Origin: Calliopsis andreniformis
Taxonomy: Eukaryota; Arthropoda; Insecta; Hymenoptera; Andrenidae
DNA length: 64,000 nt
Assembly (NCBI RefSeq): GCF_051401765.1
Contig: NW_027480543.1
Coordinates: 992,001-1,056,000, forward strand
Reading direction: 5' to 3'
A program made the position numbers and the translations under genes. The notes below the pieces were generated by a model. The model had not been told where the DNA came from, searched no databases, and saw only the letters and a program-made list of their open reading frames with translations. Below, piece by piece: positions 14,301-27,139 of this stretch (its first letter is position 1; each line of letters begins with the position of its first letter).

Positions 14301-15360
14301 GGATTGAGGATTGAGGACTGAGTATTGAGTATTGAAGATTGAGGACTGGCGATTGAGGATTGAAGATTGAGGACTGGCGATTGAGGAATGAAGATTGAGG
14401 ATTTATGACTGAGGATTGAGGATTGAGGATTGGGGATTGAGGATCTAGGATTGGAGATTGATTATTGGGGATTGACGATTGAGGATTGAGGATTAAGTAT
14501 TGAAGATTGAGTATTGAGTATAGAATACTGAGGATTGAGGATTGAGGATTGAGGATTGAGAATGAGGGCTGAGGGTTGAGGTTTGAGGTTTCAGTATAGA
14601 ATCCTGAGAATTCAGAATATTTTATTGGGCATTGAGAATTGAGGATTGATGGATGAGTATTGAGGATTGAGGATTGAGGATTGAGGATTGTGTATTGAAG
14701 ATCGAGGATTGATGATTGAGGGTTGAGGATTGAGGATTGAGGATTGAGGATTGAGGATTGAAGATTGAGTATTGAGGATTGAAGATTGAGGATTGAGGAT
14801 TGAGGATTGAGGATTGAGTATTGAGGATTGACGCTTGAGGATTGAGAGTTGAGGATGTAGGATTGAAGAGAGAGGACTGAGTGTTGAGGATTGAGTGTTG
14901 AGAATTGATGCTTCAGGTTTGAGATTTGATTACTGAATATTGTGGATTGAGTATTGAACCATGAGAATTCAGGATGTTGTATTGAGTACTGAGAATTGAG
15001 GATTGATGGATGAGTATTGAGGATTGATGGTTGAGGGTTGAGGGTTGAGTGTTGAATATTGAGGATTGAGGATTGAGGATTGAGGATTGATGATTGAGGA
15101 TTGAAGATTGATTATTGATGATTGAAGATTGAGGATTGAGGATTGAGGGTTGAGGATTGAGGACGAGGACTGACGGTTGAGGATTGAGGTTTGAGGTTTG
15201 TGGATTGAGGATTGAGGACTGAGGCTTGAGGATTGAGGATTGAGCATTGAGGATTGAGTAATGAGGATTGAAGATTGCGGATTGAGGATTGAGGATTGAG
15301 GATTGAGGATTGAGGATTGAGGATTGAAGATTTTGTATTGAGGATTGAAGATTGAGGATT

Positions 15361-17297
15361 GAGGATTGAGGATTGAGGATTGAGGATTGAGCATTGAAGA
15401 TTGAAGATTGGGGATTGAGGATTGACGATTGAGGATTGAGTATTGAGGATTGAAGATTGAGTATTGATGATTCAAGATTGAGGATTGGGGATTGAGTGTT
15501 GAGGATTGAGGACGAGGACTGACGGTTGAGGATGGAGGATTGAGCATTGAGGATTGAAGATTCATGACTGGGGATTGAGGACTCAAGATTGAGGATCAAG
15601 GATTGAAGATTGGGGATTGAGGATTTTGGATTGAAGATTGAGGATTGAGGATTGAGGATTGAGGATTGAGGGTTGAAGATTGAGGATTAAGGATTGAGGA
15701 CTGAGGATTGAGGATTGAGGATTGAGGATTAAAGATTGAATATTGATGATTGAAGATTGAGGATTGAGGATTGAGTGCTGTGGATTGAGGACGAGGACTG
15801 AGGATGGAATATTGATGTTTGAGGCCTGAGGATTGTGGATTGAGGATTGAGAATTGATGATTGAGGATTGAGGATTGAAGATTGAGGATTGGGTATTGAG
15901 GATTGAAGATTGAGGATTCGGGATTGCAGATTGAGGATTGAGGATCGAGGATTGAGGATTGAGGATTGAAGATTGAGTACTGAGGATTGAAGATTGAGGA
16001 TTGAGGATTGAGGATTGAGGGTTGAGGATTGAGGATTGAGGATTGAGGATTGAGGATTAAAGATTGAATATTGATGATTGAAGATTGAGGATTGAGGATT
16101 GAGGGTTATGGATTGAGGACGAGGACTGAGGGTTGAATATTGATGTTTGAGGCCTGAGGATTGTGGATTGAGGATTGAGAATTGATGATTGAAGATTGAG
16201 GATTGAAGATTGAGGATTGAGTATTGAGAATTGAGGATTGAAGATTGAGGATTGAAGATTGAGTATTGAGGATTGAAGATTGAGGATTGAGGATTGAGGA
16301 TTGAGGGTTGAGGATTGAGGATTGAGCATTGAAGATTGAGGATTGGAGATTGAGGATTGACGATTGAGGATTGAGTATTGAGGATTGAAGATTGAGTATT
16401 GATGATTGAATATTGAGGATTGAGGATTGAGTGTTGAGGATTGAGGACGAGGACTGACGGTTGAGGATTGAGGATTGAGCATTGAGGATTGAAGATTGAT
16501 GACTGGGGATTGAGGATTGAAGATTGAGGATTAAGGATTGAAGATTGGGGATTGAGTATCTTGGATAGGAGATTGATTATGCAGGATTGAAGATTGACGA
16601 TTGAGGATTGAGGATTGAGAATTGAGAATTGAGAATGAGGACTGAGAGTTGAGGATTGAGGTTTGAGGAATGAGGATTGAGGGTTGAGGATTGAGGATTG
16701 AGGACTGAGGATTGAGGATTGAGTATTGATGATTGAGTATTGATGCCTGAGGATTGAGGATTGAGGATTGAGGATTGAGGATTATGGATTGAAGATTGAG
16801 TATTGAGGATTGAAGATTGAGTATTGAGGATTGAAGATTGAGGATTGAGGATTGAGGATTGATGATTGAGGATGATGTCTGAGGGTTGAGGATTGATGTT
16901 TGAGGACTGAGGACTGAGGATTGAGGACTGGGGATTGAGGATGAGGGCTGAGGGTCGGGGATTGTGGTTTGACGACTGAGGACTGAGGATTGAGGATTGA
17001 GAATTCAGGATTGTTGATAGAGGATTGAAGATTGAGGATTGGGTATTGAGGATTGAAGAATGAGAATTGAGGATTGAGGATTGAGGATTGAGGGTTGAGG
17101 ATCTAGGATTGGCGATTGATTATTGAGGATTGCAGATTGGGGATTGAGGATTGAGGATTGAGGATTGAGGATCTAGGATTGCAGATTGATCATTGAGGAT
17201 TGAAGATTGTGGATTGATGACTGAGGATTGAGAATTGAGAATTGAGGATGAGGACTGAGGGTTGAGGATTGAGGTTTGGGAAATGAGGATTGAGGAT
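15361..17297 (+). repeat. Mosaic block: pieces of the 5.84 kb unit joined to the 2.3-3.5 kb segment
   Basis: From 15,361 to about 16,020 the variant order resembles 12.3-13.3 kb, with a few hundred bases skipped: the offset is 3,061 early (GACTCAAG) and 2,719 later (the GGGTATTG landmark at 13,172 and 15,891). From 16,029 to 17,297 it copies 2,275-3,550. The joins lie in stretches of plain consensus units. No gene seen. Confidence 0.75.
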
Positions 17298-18173
17298 TGA
17301 GGATTGAGGATTGAGGATTGAGGATTGAGGATTGAGGATTGAAGATTGAGGATAGGGTATTGAGGATTGAACATTGAGTATTGTGGATTGAGGATTGAAG
17401 GTTTGAATATTGATGAATGAAGATTGAGGATTGATGATTGAGGGCTGTGTATTGAGGACGAGGACTGAGGACTGAGTATTGATACTTGAGGTCTGAGGAT
17501 TGATGATTGAGGATTATGAATTGAGGATACAGGATTGAAGATTGAGGATTGGGTATTGAGGATTGAATATTGAGGATTGAGGATTGAGAATTGAGGATTG
17601 GGGTTTGAAGATTGATTATTGAGGATTGAAGATTGAGGATTGAGGATTGAGGATTGAGGATTGAGGGTTGAAGATTGAGGATTGAGGATTGAGGATTGAG
17701 GATTGAGGATTGAGGATTGAGGATTAAAGATTGAATATTGATGATTGAAGATTGAGGATTGAGGATTGAGTGTTATGGATTGAGGACGAGGACTGAGGGT
17801 TGAATATTGATGTTTGAGGCCTGAGGATCCTGGATTGAGGATTGAGAATTGATGATTGAAGATTCAGGATTGAAGATTGAGGATTGGGTATTGAGGATTG
17901 ATGGTTGAGGATTCACGATTGAGGATTGAGTATTGAGGACGAGGACTGACGGTAGAGGATTGAGGTTTGAGGCTTGAGGATTGAGGATTGAGCACTGAGG
18001 ATTGAGGATTCAGGATTAAGCATTGTGGATTGAAGATTGAAGCCTGGGTACTGAGGATTGATGATTGAGAATTAAGGATTGAAGATTGTGGATTGAGGAT
18101 CTAGGATTGGAGATTGATTATTGAGGATTGAAGATTCAGGATTGAGGATTGAGGATTGAGAATTGAGGATTGA
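17298..18173 (+). repeat. Mosaic block leading into the 1,813 bp duplication
   Basis: The first part (about 17,440-17,500) resembles segments near 50.25, 55.79, 59.03 and 63.23 kb. From about 17,640 it follows the order found at 30.0-30.5 and 34.5-35.0 kb, fixed by a GGATCC landmark (GATCC at 17,826, 30,145 and 34,644). This is part of the 4,499 bp unit described further on. Heptamer repeat only. Confidence 0.75.
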
Positions 18174-19986
18174 GGATTGAGCATGAGGACTGAGGGTTGT
18201 GGATTGAGGTTTGAGGAATGAGGATTGAGGGTTGAGGTTTGAGGATTGAGGATTGAGGATTGAGGATTGAGTATTGAAGATTGAGTATTGATGCCTGAGA
18301 ATAGAGGATTGAGGATTGAGGATTGAGGATTGGGGATTGAATATTGAGTACTGAGGATTGAAGATTGAGGATTGAGGATTGAGGATTGAAGATTGACGAT
18401 TGAGGATTGAGGATTGAGAATTGAGAATTGAGAATGAGGACTGAGAGTTGAGGATTGAGGTTTGAGGAATGAGGATTGAGGGTTGAGGATTGAGGATTGA
18501 GGATTGAGGATTGAGGATTGAGTATTGATGATTGAGTATTGATGCCTGAGGATTGAGGATTGAGGATTGAGGATTGAGGATTATGGATTGAAGATTGAGT
18601 ATTGAGGATTGAAGATTGAGTATTGAGGATTGAAGATTGAGGATTGAGGATTGAGGATTGAGGATTGAGGATGATGTCTGAGGGTTGAGGATTGATGTTT
18701 GAGGTCTGAGGACTGAGGATAGAGGACTGAGGATTGAGGATGAGGGCTGAGGGTCGGGGATTGTGGTTTGACGACTGAGGACTGAGGATTGAGGATTGAG
18801 AATTCAGGATTGTTGATAGAGGATTGAAGATTGAGGATTGGGTATTGAGGATTGAAGAATGAGGATTGAGGATTGAGGATTGAGGATTGAGGGTTGAGGA
18901 TCTAGGATTGGAGATTGATTATTGAGGATTGCAGATTGGGGATTGAGGATTGAGGATTGAGGATTGAGGATCTAGGATTGCAGATTGATTATTGAGGATT
19001 GAAGATTGAGGATTGATGATTGAGGATTGAGAATTGAGAATTGAGGATGAGGACTGAGGGTTGAGGATTGAGGTTTGGGAAATGAGGATTGAGGATTGAG
19101 GATTGAAGATTGAAGATTGAGAATTGAGGATTGAGGATTGAGGATTGAAGTTTGAGGATTGGGTATTGAGGATTGAAGAATGAGGATTGAGGATTGAGGA
19201 TTGGGTATTGAGGATTGAAAATTGAGTATTGAGGATTGAAGATTGAGGATTGAGGATTGAGGATTGAGGATTGAGGATTGAAGATTGAGTAATGAGGATT
19301 GAAGATTGCGGATTGAGGATTGAGGATTGAGGATTGAGGATTGAAGATACAGGATTGAGGATTGAGGATTGAGGATTGAGCATAGAGGATTGAAGATTCA
19401 ATATTGATGATTGAAGATTGAGGATTGAGGATTGAGGGTTGTGGATTGAGGACGAGTACTGAGGGTTGAATGTTGATGATTCAGGTCTGACGATTGAGGA
19501 TTGAGGACAGAAAATTGAGGATTGAGGATTGAGGATTGAGGATTGAGGATTGAAGATTGAGTATTGAGGATTGAAGATTGAGGATTGAGGATTGAGGATT
19601 GAGGATTGATGATTGAAGATTGTGTATTGAAGATTGAAGATTGAGGATTGAGGATTGAGGATTGAGGATTGAGGATTGAGGATTGAGTATAGAGATTTGC
19701 TTATTGAATATTGTGGATTGAGTATTGAACCATGAGTATTCAGGATATTCTATTGAGTATTGAGAATTGAGGATTGATCGTTGAGTATTGAAGATTCATG
19801 TCTGAGGGTTGTGTATTGAATATTGAGGGTTGAGGATTGAGGATTGAGGACTGAGGATTGAGGACTGAGGATTGAGGATGAGGGCTGAGGATCGGGGATT
19901 GAGGTTTGACGGCTGAGGACTGAGGATTGAGGATTGAGAATTAAGGATTGTTGATAGAGGATTGAAGATTGAGGATTGGGTATTGA
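18174..19986 (+). repeat. 1,813 bp tandem duplication, copy 1
   Basis: Anchors GCATGAGG at 18,181 and 19,994 give a period of 1,813, exactly 259 units. The two copies look nearly identical by eye; one of the few differences is TGTGTATTG near 19,620 against TGTCTATTG near 21,433. The block contains a diverged island near 19,730-19,760. It corresponds to part of the 4,499 bp unit, where it is present once. Confidence 0.9.
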
Positions 19987-21799
19987 GGATTGAGCATGAG
20001 GACTGAGGGTTGTGGATTGAGGTTTGAGGAATGAGGATTGAGGGTTGAGGTTTGAGGATTGAGGATTGAGGATTGAGGATTGAGTATTGAAGATTGAGTA
20101 TTGATGCCTGAGAATAGAGGATTGAGGATTGAGGATTGAGGATTGGGGATTGAATATTGAGTACTGAGGATTGAAGATTGAGGATTGAGGATTGAGGATT
20201 GAAGATTGACGATTGAGGATTGAGGATTGAGAATTGAGAATTGAGAATGAGGACTGAGAGTTGAGGATTGAGGTTTGAGGAATGAGGATTGAGGGTTGAG
20301 GATTGAGGATTGAGGATTGAGGATTGAGGATTGAGTATTGATGATTGAGTATTGATGCCTGAGGATTGAGGATTGAGGATTGAGGATTGAGGATTATGGA
20401 TTGAAGATTGAGTATTGAGGATTGAAGATTGAGTATTGAGGATTGAAGATTGAGGATTGAGGATTGAGGATTGAGGATTGAGGATGATGTCTGAGGGTTG
20501 AGGATTGATGTTTGAGGTCTGAGGACTGAGGATAGAGGACTGAGGATTGAGGATGAGGGCTGAGGGTCGGGGATTGTGGTTTGACGACTGAGGACTGAGG
20601 ATTGAGGATTGAGAATTCAGGATTGTTGATAGAGGATTGAAGATTGAGGATTGGGTATTGAGGATTGAAGAATGAGGATTGAGGATTGAGGATTGAGGAT
20701 TGAGGGTTGAGGATCTAGGATTGGAGATTGATTATTGAGGATTGCAGATTGGGGATTGAGGATTGAGGATTGAGGATTGAGGATCTAGGATTGCAGATTG
20801 ATTATTGAGGATTGAAGATTGAGGATTGATGATTGAGGATTGAGAATTGAGAATTGAGGATGAGGACTGAGGGTTGAGGATTGAGGTTTGGGAAATGAGG
20901 ATTGAGGATTGAGGATTGAAGATTGAAGATTGAGAATTGAGGATTGAGGATTGAGGATTGAAGTTTGAGGATTGGGTATTGAGGATTGAAGAATGAGGAT
21001 TGAGGATTGAGGATTGGGTATTGAGGATTGAAAATTGAGTATTGAGGATTGAAGATTGAGGATTGAGGATTGAGGATTGAGGATTGAGGATTGAAGATTG
21101 AGTAATGAGGATTGAAGATTGCGGATTGAGGATTGAGGATTGAGGATTGAGGATTGAAGATACAGGATTGAGGATTGAGGATTGAGGATTGAGCATAGAG
21201 GATTGAAGATTCAATATTGATGATTGAAGATTGAGGATTGAGGATTGAGGGTTGTGGATTGAGGACGAGTACTGAGGGTTGAATGTTGATGATTCAGGTC
21301 TGACGATTGAGGATTGAGGACAGAAAATTGAGGATTGAGGATTGAGGATTGAGGATTGAGGATTGAAGATTGAGTATTGAGGATTGAAGATTGAGGATTG
21401 AGGATTGAGGATTGAGGATTGATGATTGAAGATTGTCTATTGAAGATTGAAGATTGAGGATTGAGGATTGAGGATTGAGGATTGAGGATTGAGGATTGAG
21501 TATAGAGATTTGCTTATTGAATATTGTGGATTGAGTATTGAACCATGAGTATTCAGGATATTCTATTGAGTATTGAGAATTGAGGATTGATCGTTGAGTA
21601 TTGAAGATTCATGTCTGAGGGTTGTGTATTGAATATTGAGGGTTGAGGATTGAGGATTGAGGACTGAGGATTGAGGACTGAGGATTGAGGATGAGGGCTG
21701 AGGATCGGGGATTGAGGTTTGACGGCTGAGGACTGAGGATTGAGGATTGAGAATTAAGGATTGTTGATAGAGGATTGAAGATTGAGGATTGGGTATTGA
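19987..21799 (+). repeat. 1,813 bp tandem duplication, copy 2
   Basis: Second copy. The downstream edge is visible near 21,800, where the order changes from the GCATGAGG path to one leading into cassette A copy 4. The junction lies in plain units (GGTATTGAGGATTGAG). Confidence 0.9.
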
Positions 21800-23527
21800 G
21801 GATTGAAGAATGAGGATGGAGGATTGAGGATTGAGGATTGGGGATTGAGGATCTAGGATTGGAGATTGATTATTGGGGATTGACGATTGAGGATTGAGAA
21901 TTAAGTATTGAAGATTGAGTATTGAGTATAGAATACTGAGGATTGAGGATTGAGGATTGAGGATTGAGAATGAGGGCTGAGGGTTGAGGTTTGAGGTTTG
22001 AGTATAGAATCCTGAGAATTCAGAATATTTTATTGGGCATTGAGAATTGAGGATTGATGGATGAGTATTGAGGATTGAGGATTGAGGATTGAGGATTGTG
22101 TATTGAAGATCGAGGATTGATGATTGAGGGTTGAGGATTGAGGATTGAGGATAGATGATTGAGGATTGAAGATTGAGTATTGAGGATTGAAGATTGAGGA
22201 TTGAGGATTGAGGATTGAGGATTGAGTATTGAGGATTGACGCTTGAGGATTGAGGGTTGAGGATGTAGGATTGAAGAGAGAGGACTGTGTGTTGAGGATT
22301 GAGTGTTGAGAATTGATGCTTGAGGTTTGAGATTTGATTACTGAATATTGTGGATCGAGTATTGAACCATGAGAATTCAGGATGTTGTATTGAGTACTGA
22401 GAATTGAGGGTTGATGGATGAGTATTGAGGATTGATTGTTGAGGGTTGAGGGTTGAGTGTTGAATATTGAGGATTGAGTATTGAAGATTCAGGATTGATG
22501 ATTGAGGATTGAAGATTGATTATTGATGATTGATAATTGAGGATTGAGGATTGAGGGTTGAGGATTGAGGACGGGGACTGACTGTTGAGGATTGAGGTTT
22601 GAGGTTTGTGGATTGAGGATTGAGGACTGAGGCTTGAGGATTGAGGATTGAGCATTGAGGATTGAATATTGAGGAATGGCGATTGAGGATTGAAGATTGA
22701 GGATTAAGGATTGAGGATTGGGGATTGAGGATGTAGGATTGGAGATTGATTATTGAGGATTGAAGATTGAGGATTGAGGATTGAGAATTGAGAATTGAGA
22801 ATTGAGGGTGAGGACTGAGGGCTGAGGATTGAGGTTTGAGGAACGAGGATTGAGGATTGAGGATTGAGGACTAAGGATTGACGATAGAGTACTGAAGATT
22901 GAGGATTGATGACTGAGGATTGAGGACTGAGGATTGAGGATTGAGGATTGACGATTGAAGATTGAGTATTGAGCATTCAATATTGAGGATTGAGGATTGA
23001 GGATTGAGGATTGAGGATTGAGGATTGAGGATTGAGAATTGAAGATTGAGTATTGAGGATTGAAGGTTGAGGATTGAGGATTGAGGATCTAGGATTGGAG
23101 ATTGATTATTGAGAATTGAAGATTGAGGATTGAGGATTGAGGATTGAGAATTGAGAGATTGAGGATGAGGACTGAGGGTTGAGGATTGAGGTTTGAGAAA
23201 TGAGGATTGAGGATTGAGGATTGAAGATTGAAGATTGAGTATTGAGAATTGAGGATTGAGGATTGAGGATTGCGGGTTGAGGATGGAGGATGAGGGCTGA
23301 GGGTTGAGGATTGAGGTTTGAGGACTGAGGACTGAGGATTGAGGATCGATAGTTGAGGATTGAGGATTGGGGTTGAGGATTGAGGATTGAGAATTGAGGA
23401 TTGATGATTGAGGGTTGAAGATTGATATTGAGGATTGAAGATTGAGGATTAATGATTAAGGATTGAGGATGGAGGATGAGGGCTGATGGTTGAGGATTGA
23501 GGTTTGAGGACTGAGGACTGAGGATTG
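21800..23527 (+). repeat. Cassette A copy 4 and downstream segment, a copy of 118-1,822
   Basis: Colinear with the start of the window at an offset of 21,705. From about 23,086 it is also colinear with 43,499 onward at an offset of 20,413. The degenerate inverted repeat is at 22,009-22,026 and GAGAGAGG is at 22,276. No gene seen. Confidence 0.85.
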
Positions 23528-26240
23528 AGCATTGAAGATTGAAGATTGGGGATTGAGGATTGAAGTTTGAGGATTGGGTATTGGGGATTGAAGAATGAGG
23601 ATTGAGGATTGAGGATTGAGGATTGAGGATTGAAGATTGAGTATCCAGGATAGGAGATTGAGGATTGACGATTGAGGATTGAGTATTGAGGATTGAAGAT
23701 TGAGTATTGATGATTCAAGATTGAGGATTGGGGATTGAGTGTTGAGGATTGAGGACGAGGACTGACGGTTGAGGATGGAGGATTGAGCATTGAGGATTGA
23801 AGATTCATGACTGGGGATTGAGGACTCAAGATTGAGGATTTTGGATTGGAGATTGATTATTGAGGATTGAAGATTGACGATTGAGGATTGAGGATTGAGA
23901 ATTGAGAATTGAGAATGAGGACTGAGAGTTGAGGATTGAGGTTTGAGGAATGAGGATTGAGGGTTGAGGATTGAGGATTGAGGATTGAGGATTGAGGATT
24001 GAGTATTGAAGACTGAGTATTGATGCCTAAGGATTGAGGATTGAGGATTGAGGACTGAGGATTGAGGATTGTGGATTGAGCATTGAGGATTGGAGATTGA
24101 GGACTGGGGATTGAGGATTGAAGATTGAGGATTAAGGATTGAAGATTGGGGATTGAGGATCTAGGATTGGAGATTGATTATTGAGGATTGAAGATTGAGG
24201 ATTGAGGATTGAGGATTGAGGATTGAGGGTTGAAGATTGAGGATTTAGGATTGAGGATTGAGGATTGAGGATTGAGGATTGAGGATTAAAGATTGAATAT
24301 TGATGATTGAAGATTGAGGATTGAGGATTGAGGGCTGTGGATTGAGGACGAGGACTGAGGATGGAATATTGATGTTTGAGGCCTGAGGATTGTGGGTTGA
24401 GGATTGAGAATTGATGATTGAGGATTGAGGATTGAAGATTGAGGATTGGGTATTGAGGATTGAAGATTGAGGATTCAGGATTGCAGATTGAGGATTGAGG
24501 ATCGAGGATTGAGGATTGAGGATTGAAGATTGAGTACTGAGGATTGAAGATTGAGGATTGAGGATTGAGGATTGAGGATTGAGGATTGAGCATTGAAGAT
24601 TGAGGATTGGGGATTGAGGATTGACGTTTGAGGATTGAGTATTGAGGATTGAAGGTTGAGTATTGATGATTGAAGATTGAGGATTGAGGATTGAGTGTTG
24701 AGGAATGAGGACGAGGACTGACGGTTGAGGATTGAGGATTGAGCATTGAGGATTGAAGATTGATGACTGGGGATTGAGGATTGAAGATTGGGGATTAAGG
24801 ATCGAAGATTGGGGATTGAGTATCTTGGATTGGAGATTGATTATAGAGGATTGAAGATTGACGATTGAGGATTGAGGATTGAGAATTGAGAATTGAGAAT
24901 GAGGACTGAAAGTTGAGGATTGAGGTTTGAGGAATGAGGATTGAGGATTGAGGATTGAGGATTGAGGATTGAGGATTGAGGATTGAGTACTGATTATTGA
25001 TGATTGAAGATTGAGGATTGAGGATTGAGGGTTGATGATTGAGGACGAGGACTGACGCTTGAGGATTGAGGTTTGAGGATTGAGGGTTGAGGATTGAGGA
25101 CTGAGGCTGAGGATTGAGGATTGAGCATAGCGGATTGAAGATTGAGGACTGGCGATTGAGGATTGAAGATTGAGGATTAAGGATTGAGGATTGGGGATTG
25201 AGGATCTAGGATTGGAGATTGATTATTGGGGATTGAAGATTGAGGATTGAGGACTGAGGATTGAGGAATGAGAATTGAGGATGAGGACTGAGGGTTGAGG
25301 ATTGAGGTTTGAGGATTGAGGATTAAAGATTGAATATTGATGATTGAAGATTGAGGATTGAGGATTGAGGGTTATGGATTGAGGACGAGGACTGAGGGTT
25401 GAATATTGATGTTTGAGGCCTGAGGATTGTGGATTGAGGATTGAGAATTGATGATTGAAGATTGAGGATTGAAGATTGAGGATTGGGTATTGAGGATTGA
25501 AGATTGAGGATTCAGGATTGAGGATTGAGTATTGAGGATTGAGGATTGAGGATTGAGGATTGAAGATTGAGTATTGAGGATTGAAGATTGAGGATTGAGG
25601 ATTGAGGATTGAGGGTTGAGGATTGAGGATTGAGGAATGAGGATTGAGGATTAAAGATTGAATATTGATGATTGAAGATTGAGGATTGAGGATTGAGGGT
25701 TATGGATTGAGGACGAGGACTGAGGGTTGAATATTGATGTTTGAGGCCTGAGGATTGTGGATTGAGGATTGAGAATTGATAATTGAAGATTGAGGATTGA
25801 AGATTGAGGATTGAGTATTGAGGATTGAGGATTGAGGATTGAGGATTGAAGATTGAGTATTGAGGATTGAAGATTGAGGATTGAGGATTGAGGATTGAGG
25901 GTTGAGGATTGTGGATTGAGCATTGAAGATTGAGGATTGGGGATTGAGGATTGACGATTGAGGATTGAGTATTGAGGATTGAAGATTGAGTATTGATGAT
26001 TGAATATTGAGGATTGAGGATTGAGTGTTGAGGATTGAGGACTAGGACTGACGGTTGAGGATTGAGGATTGAGCATTGAGGATTGAAGATTGATGACTGG
26101 GGATTGAGGATTGAAGATTGAGGATTAAGGATTGAAGATTGGGGATTGAGTATCTTGGATTGGAGATTGATTATGCAGGATTGAAGATTGACGATTGAGG
26201 ATTGAGGATTGAGAATTGAGAATTGAGAATGAGGACTGAG
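23528..26240 (+). repeat. Mosaic block recopied at 43.9-46.3 kb
   Basis: Colinear with 43,940-46,340. The offset is 20,413 at GACTCAAG (23,823 and 44,236) and 20,099 at TATCTTGG (24,831 and 44,930; 26,151 and 46,250), so about 314 bases are missing from the downstream copy near 44.65 kb. A short patch at 23,528-23,550 differs in variant order from the 43.9 kb copy although the flanks match, which may be a conversion patch. No gene seen. Confidence 0.8.
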
Positions 26241-27139
26241 AGATTGAGGATGAGGACTGAGGGTTGAGGATTGAGGTTTGAGAAATGAGGATTGAGGATT
26301 GAGGATTGAAGATTGAAGATTGAGTATTGAGAATTGAGGATTGAGGATTGAGGATTGCGGGTTGAGGATGGAGGATGAGGGCTGAGGGTTGAGGATTGAG
26401 GTTTGAGGACTGAGGACTGAGGATTGAGGATCGATAGTTGAGGATTGAGGATTGGGGTTGAGGATTGAGGATTGAGAATTGAGGATCGAAATTGCGTATT
26501 GAGGATTGAAGATTGAGGATTGAGATTTGATTATTGAATATTGTTGATTGAGTGTTGAACCATGCGAATTCAGGATATTCTATTGAGTATTGAGAACTGA
26601 GGATTGATGGTTGAGTATTGAGTGTTCTTGGCTGAGGGTTGTGTGTTGAATATTGAGGACTGAGGATTGAGGATTGAGGATTGAGTGTTGAGGATTGAGA
26701 ATTGAGGATTGAGGATTGAAGATTGAGGATTGGGTATTGAGGATTGAACATTGAGGATTGTGGATTGAGCATTGAGGATTGAGGATTGAAGATTGAGGGT
26801 TGAAGATTGAGGATTGAGGATTGAGGATTGAGGATTGAGGATTGAGGATGATGTCTGAGGGTTGAGGATTGATGTTTGAGGTCTGAGACTGAGGATTGAG
26901 GACTGAGGATTGAGGATGAGGGCTGAGGGTCGGGGATTGTGGTTTGACGACTGAGCACTGAGGATTGAGGATTGAGAATTCAGGATTGTTGATAGAGGAT
27001 TGAAGATTGAGGATTGGGTATTGAGGATTGAAGAATGAGGATTGAGGATTGAGGATTGAGGATTGAGGGTTGAGGATCTAGGATTGGAGATTGATTATTG
27101 AGGATTGCAGATTGGGGATTGAGGATTGAGGATTGAAGT
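26241..27139 (+). repeat. Mosaic junction block
   Basis: Three short pieces are joined here: about 26,241-26,480 follows the order at 23.15-23.4 kb; about 26,483-26,820 follows 5.79-6.1 and 11.63-11.95 kb, including the island with ACCATGCGAATTC near 26,560; and about 26,840-27,139 follows 31.0-31.3 kb. Relative to the 4,499 bp unit roughly 350 bases are missing around 27,140. No gene seen. Confidence 0.7.

Larger units (their letters stand above)
9526..15360 (+). repeat. 5.84 kb higher-order repeat, copy 2
   Basis: Tandem copy of 3,680-9,525. The match begins within a run of near-perfect units and ends near 15,360, where the variant order switches to one resembling 12.3 kb. It carries the same 233 bp internal duplication (11,021-11,486) and ends with cassette A copy 3 (from 14,298). 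Differences from copy 1 are mostly point changes and single-unit gains or losses, for example the region near 9,840-9,900. No gene seen. Confidence 0.85.

Noticed and set aside
18174..21799. Transposon or insertion sequence as the cause of the 1,813 bp repeat
   Set aside because: There are no terminal inverted repeats, no target-site duplication separable from the array, and no transposase; the two copies abut directly and the length is a multiple of 7.
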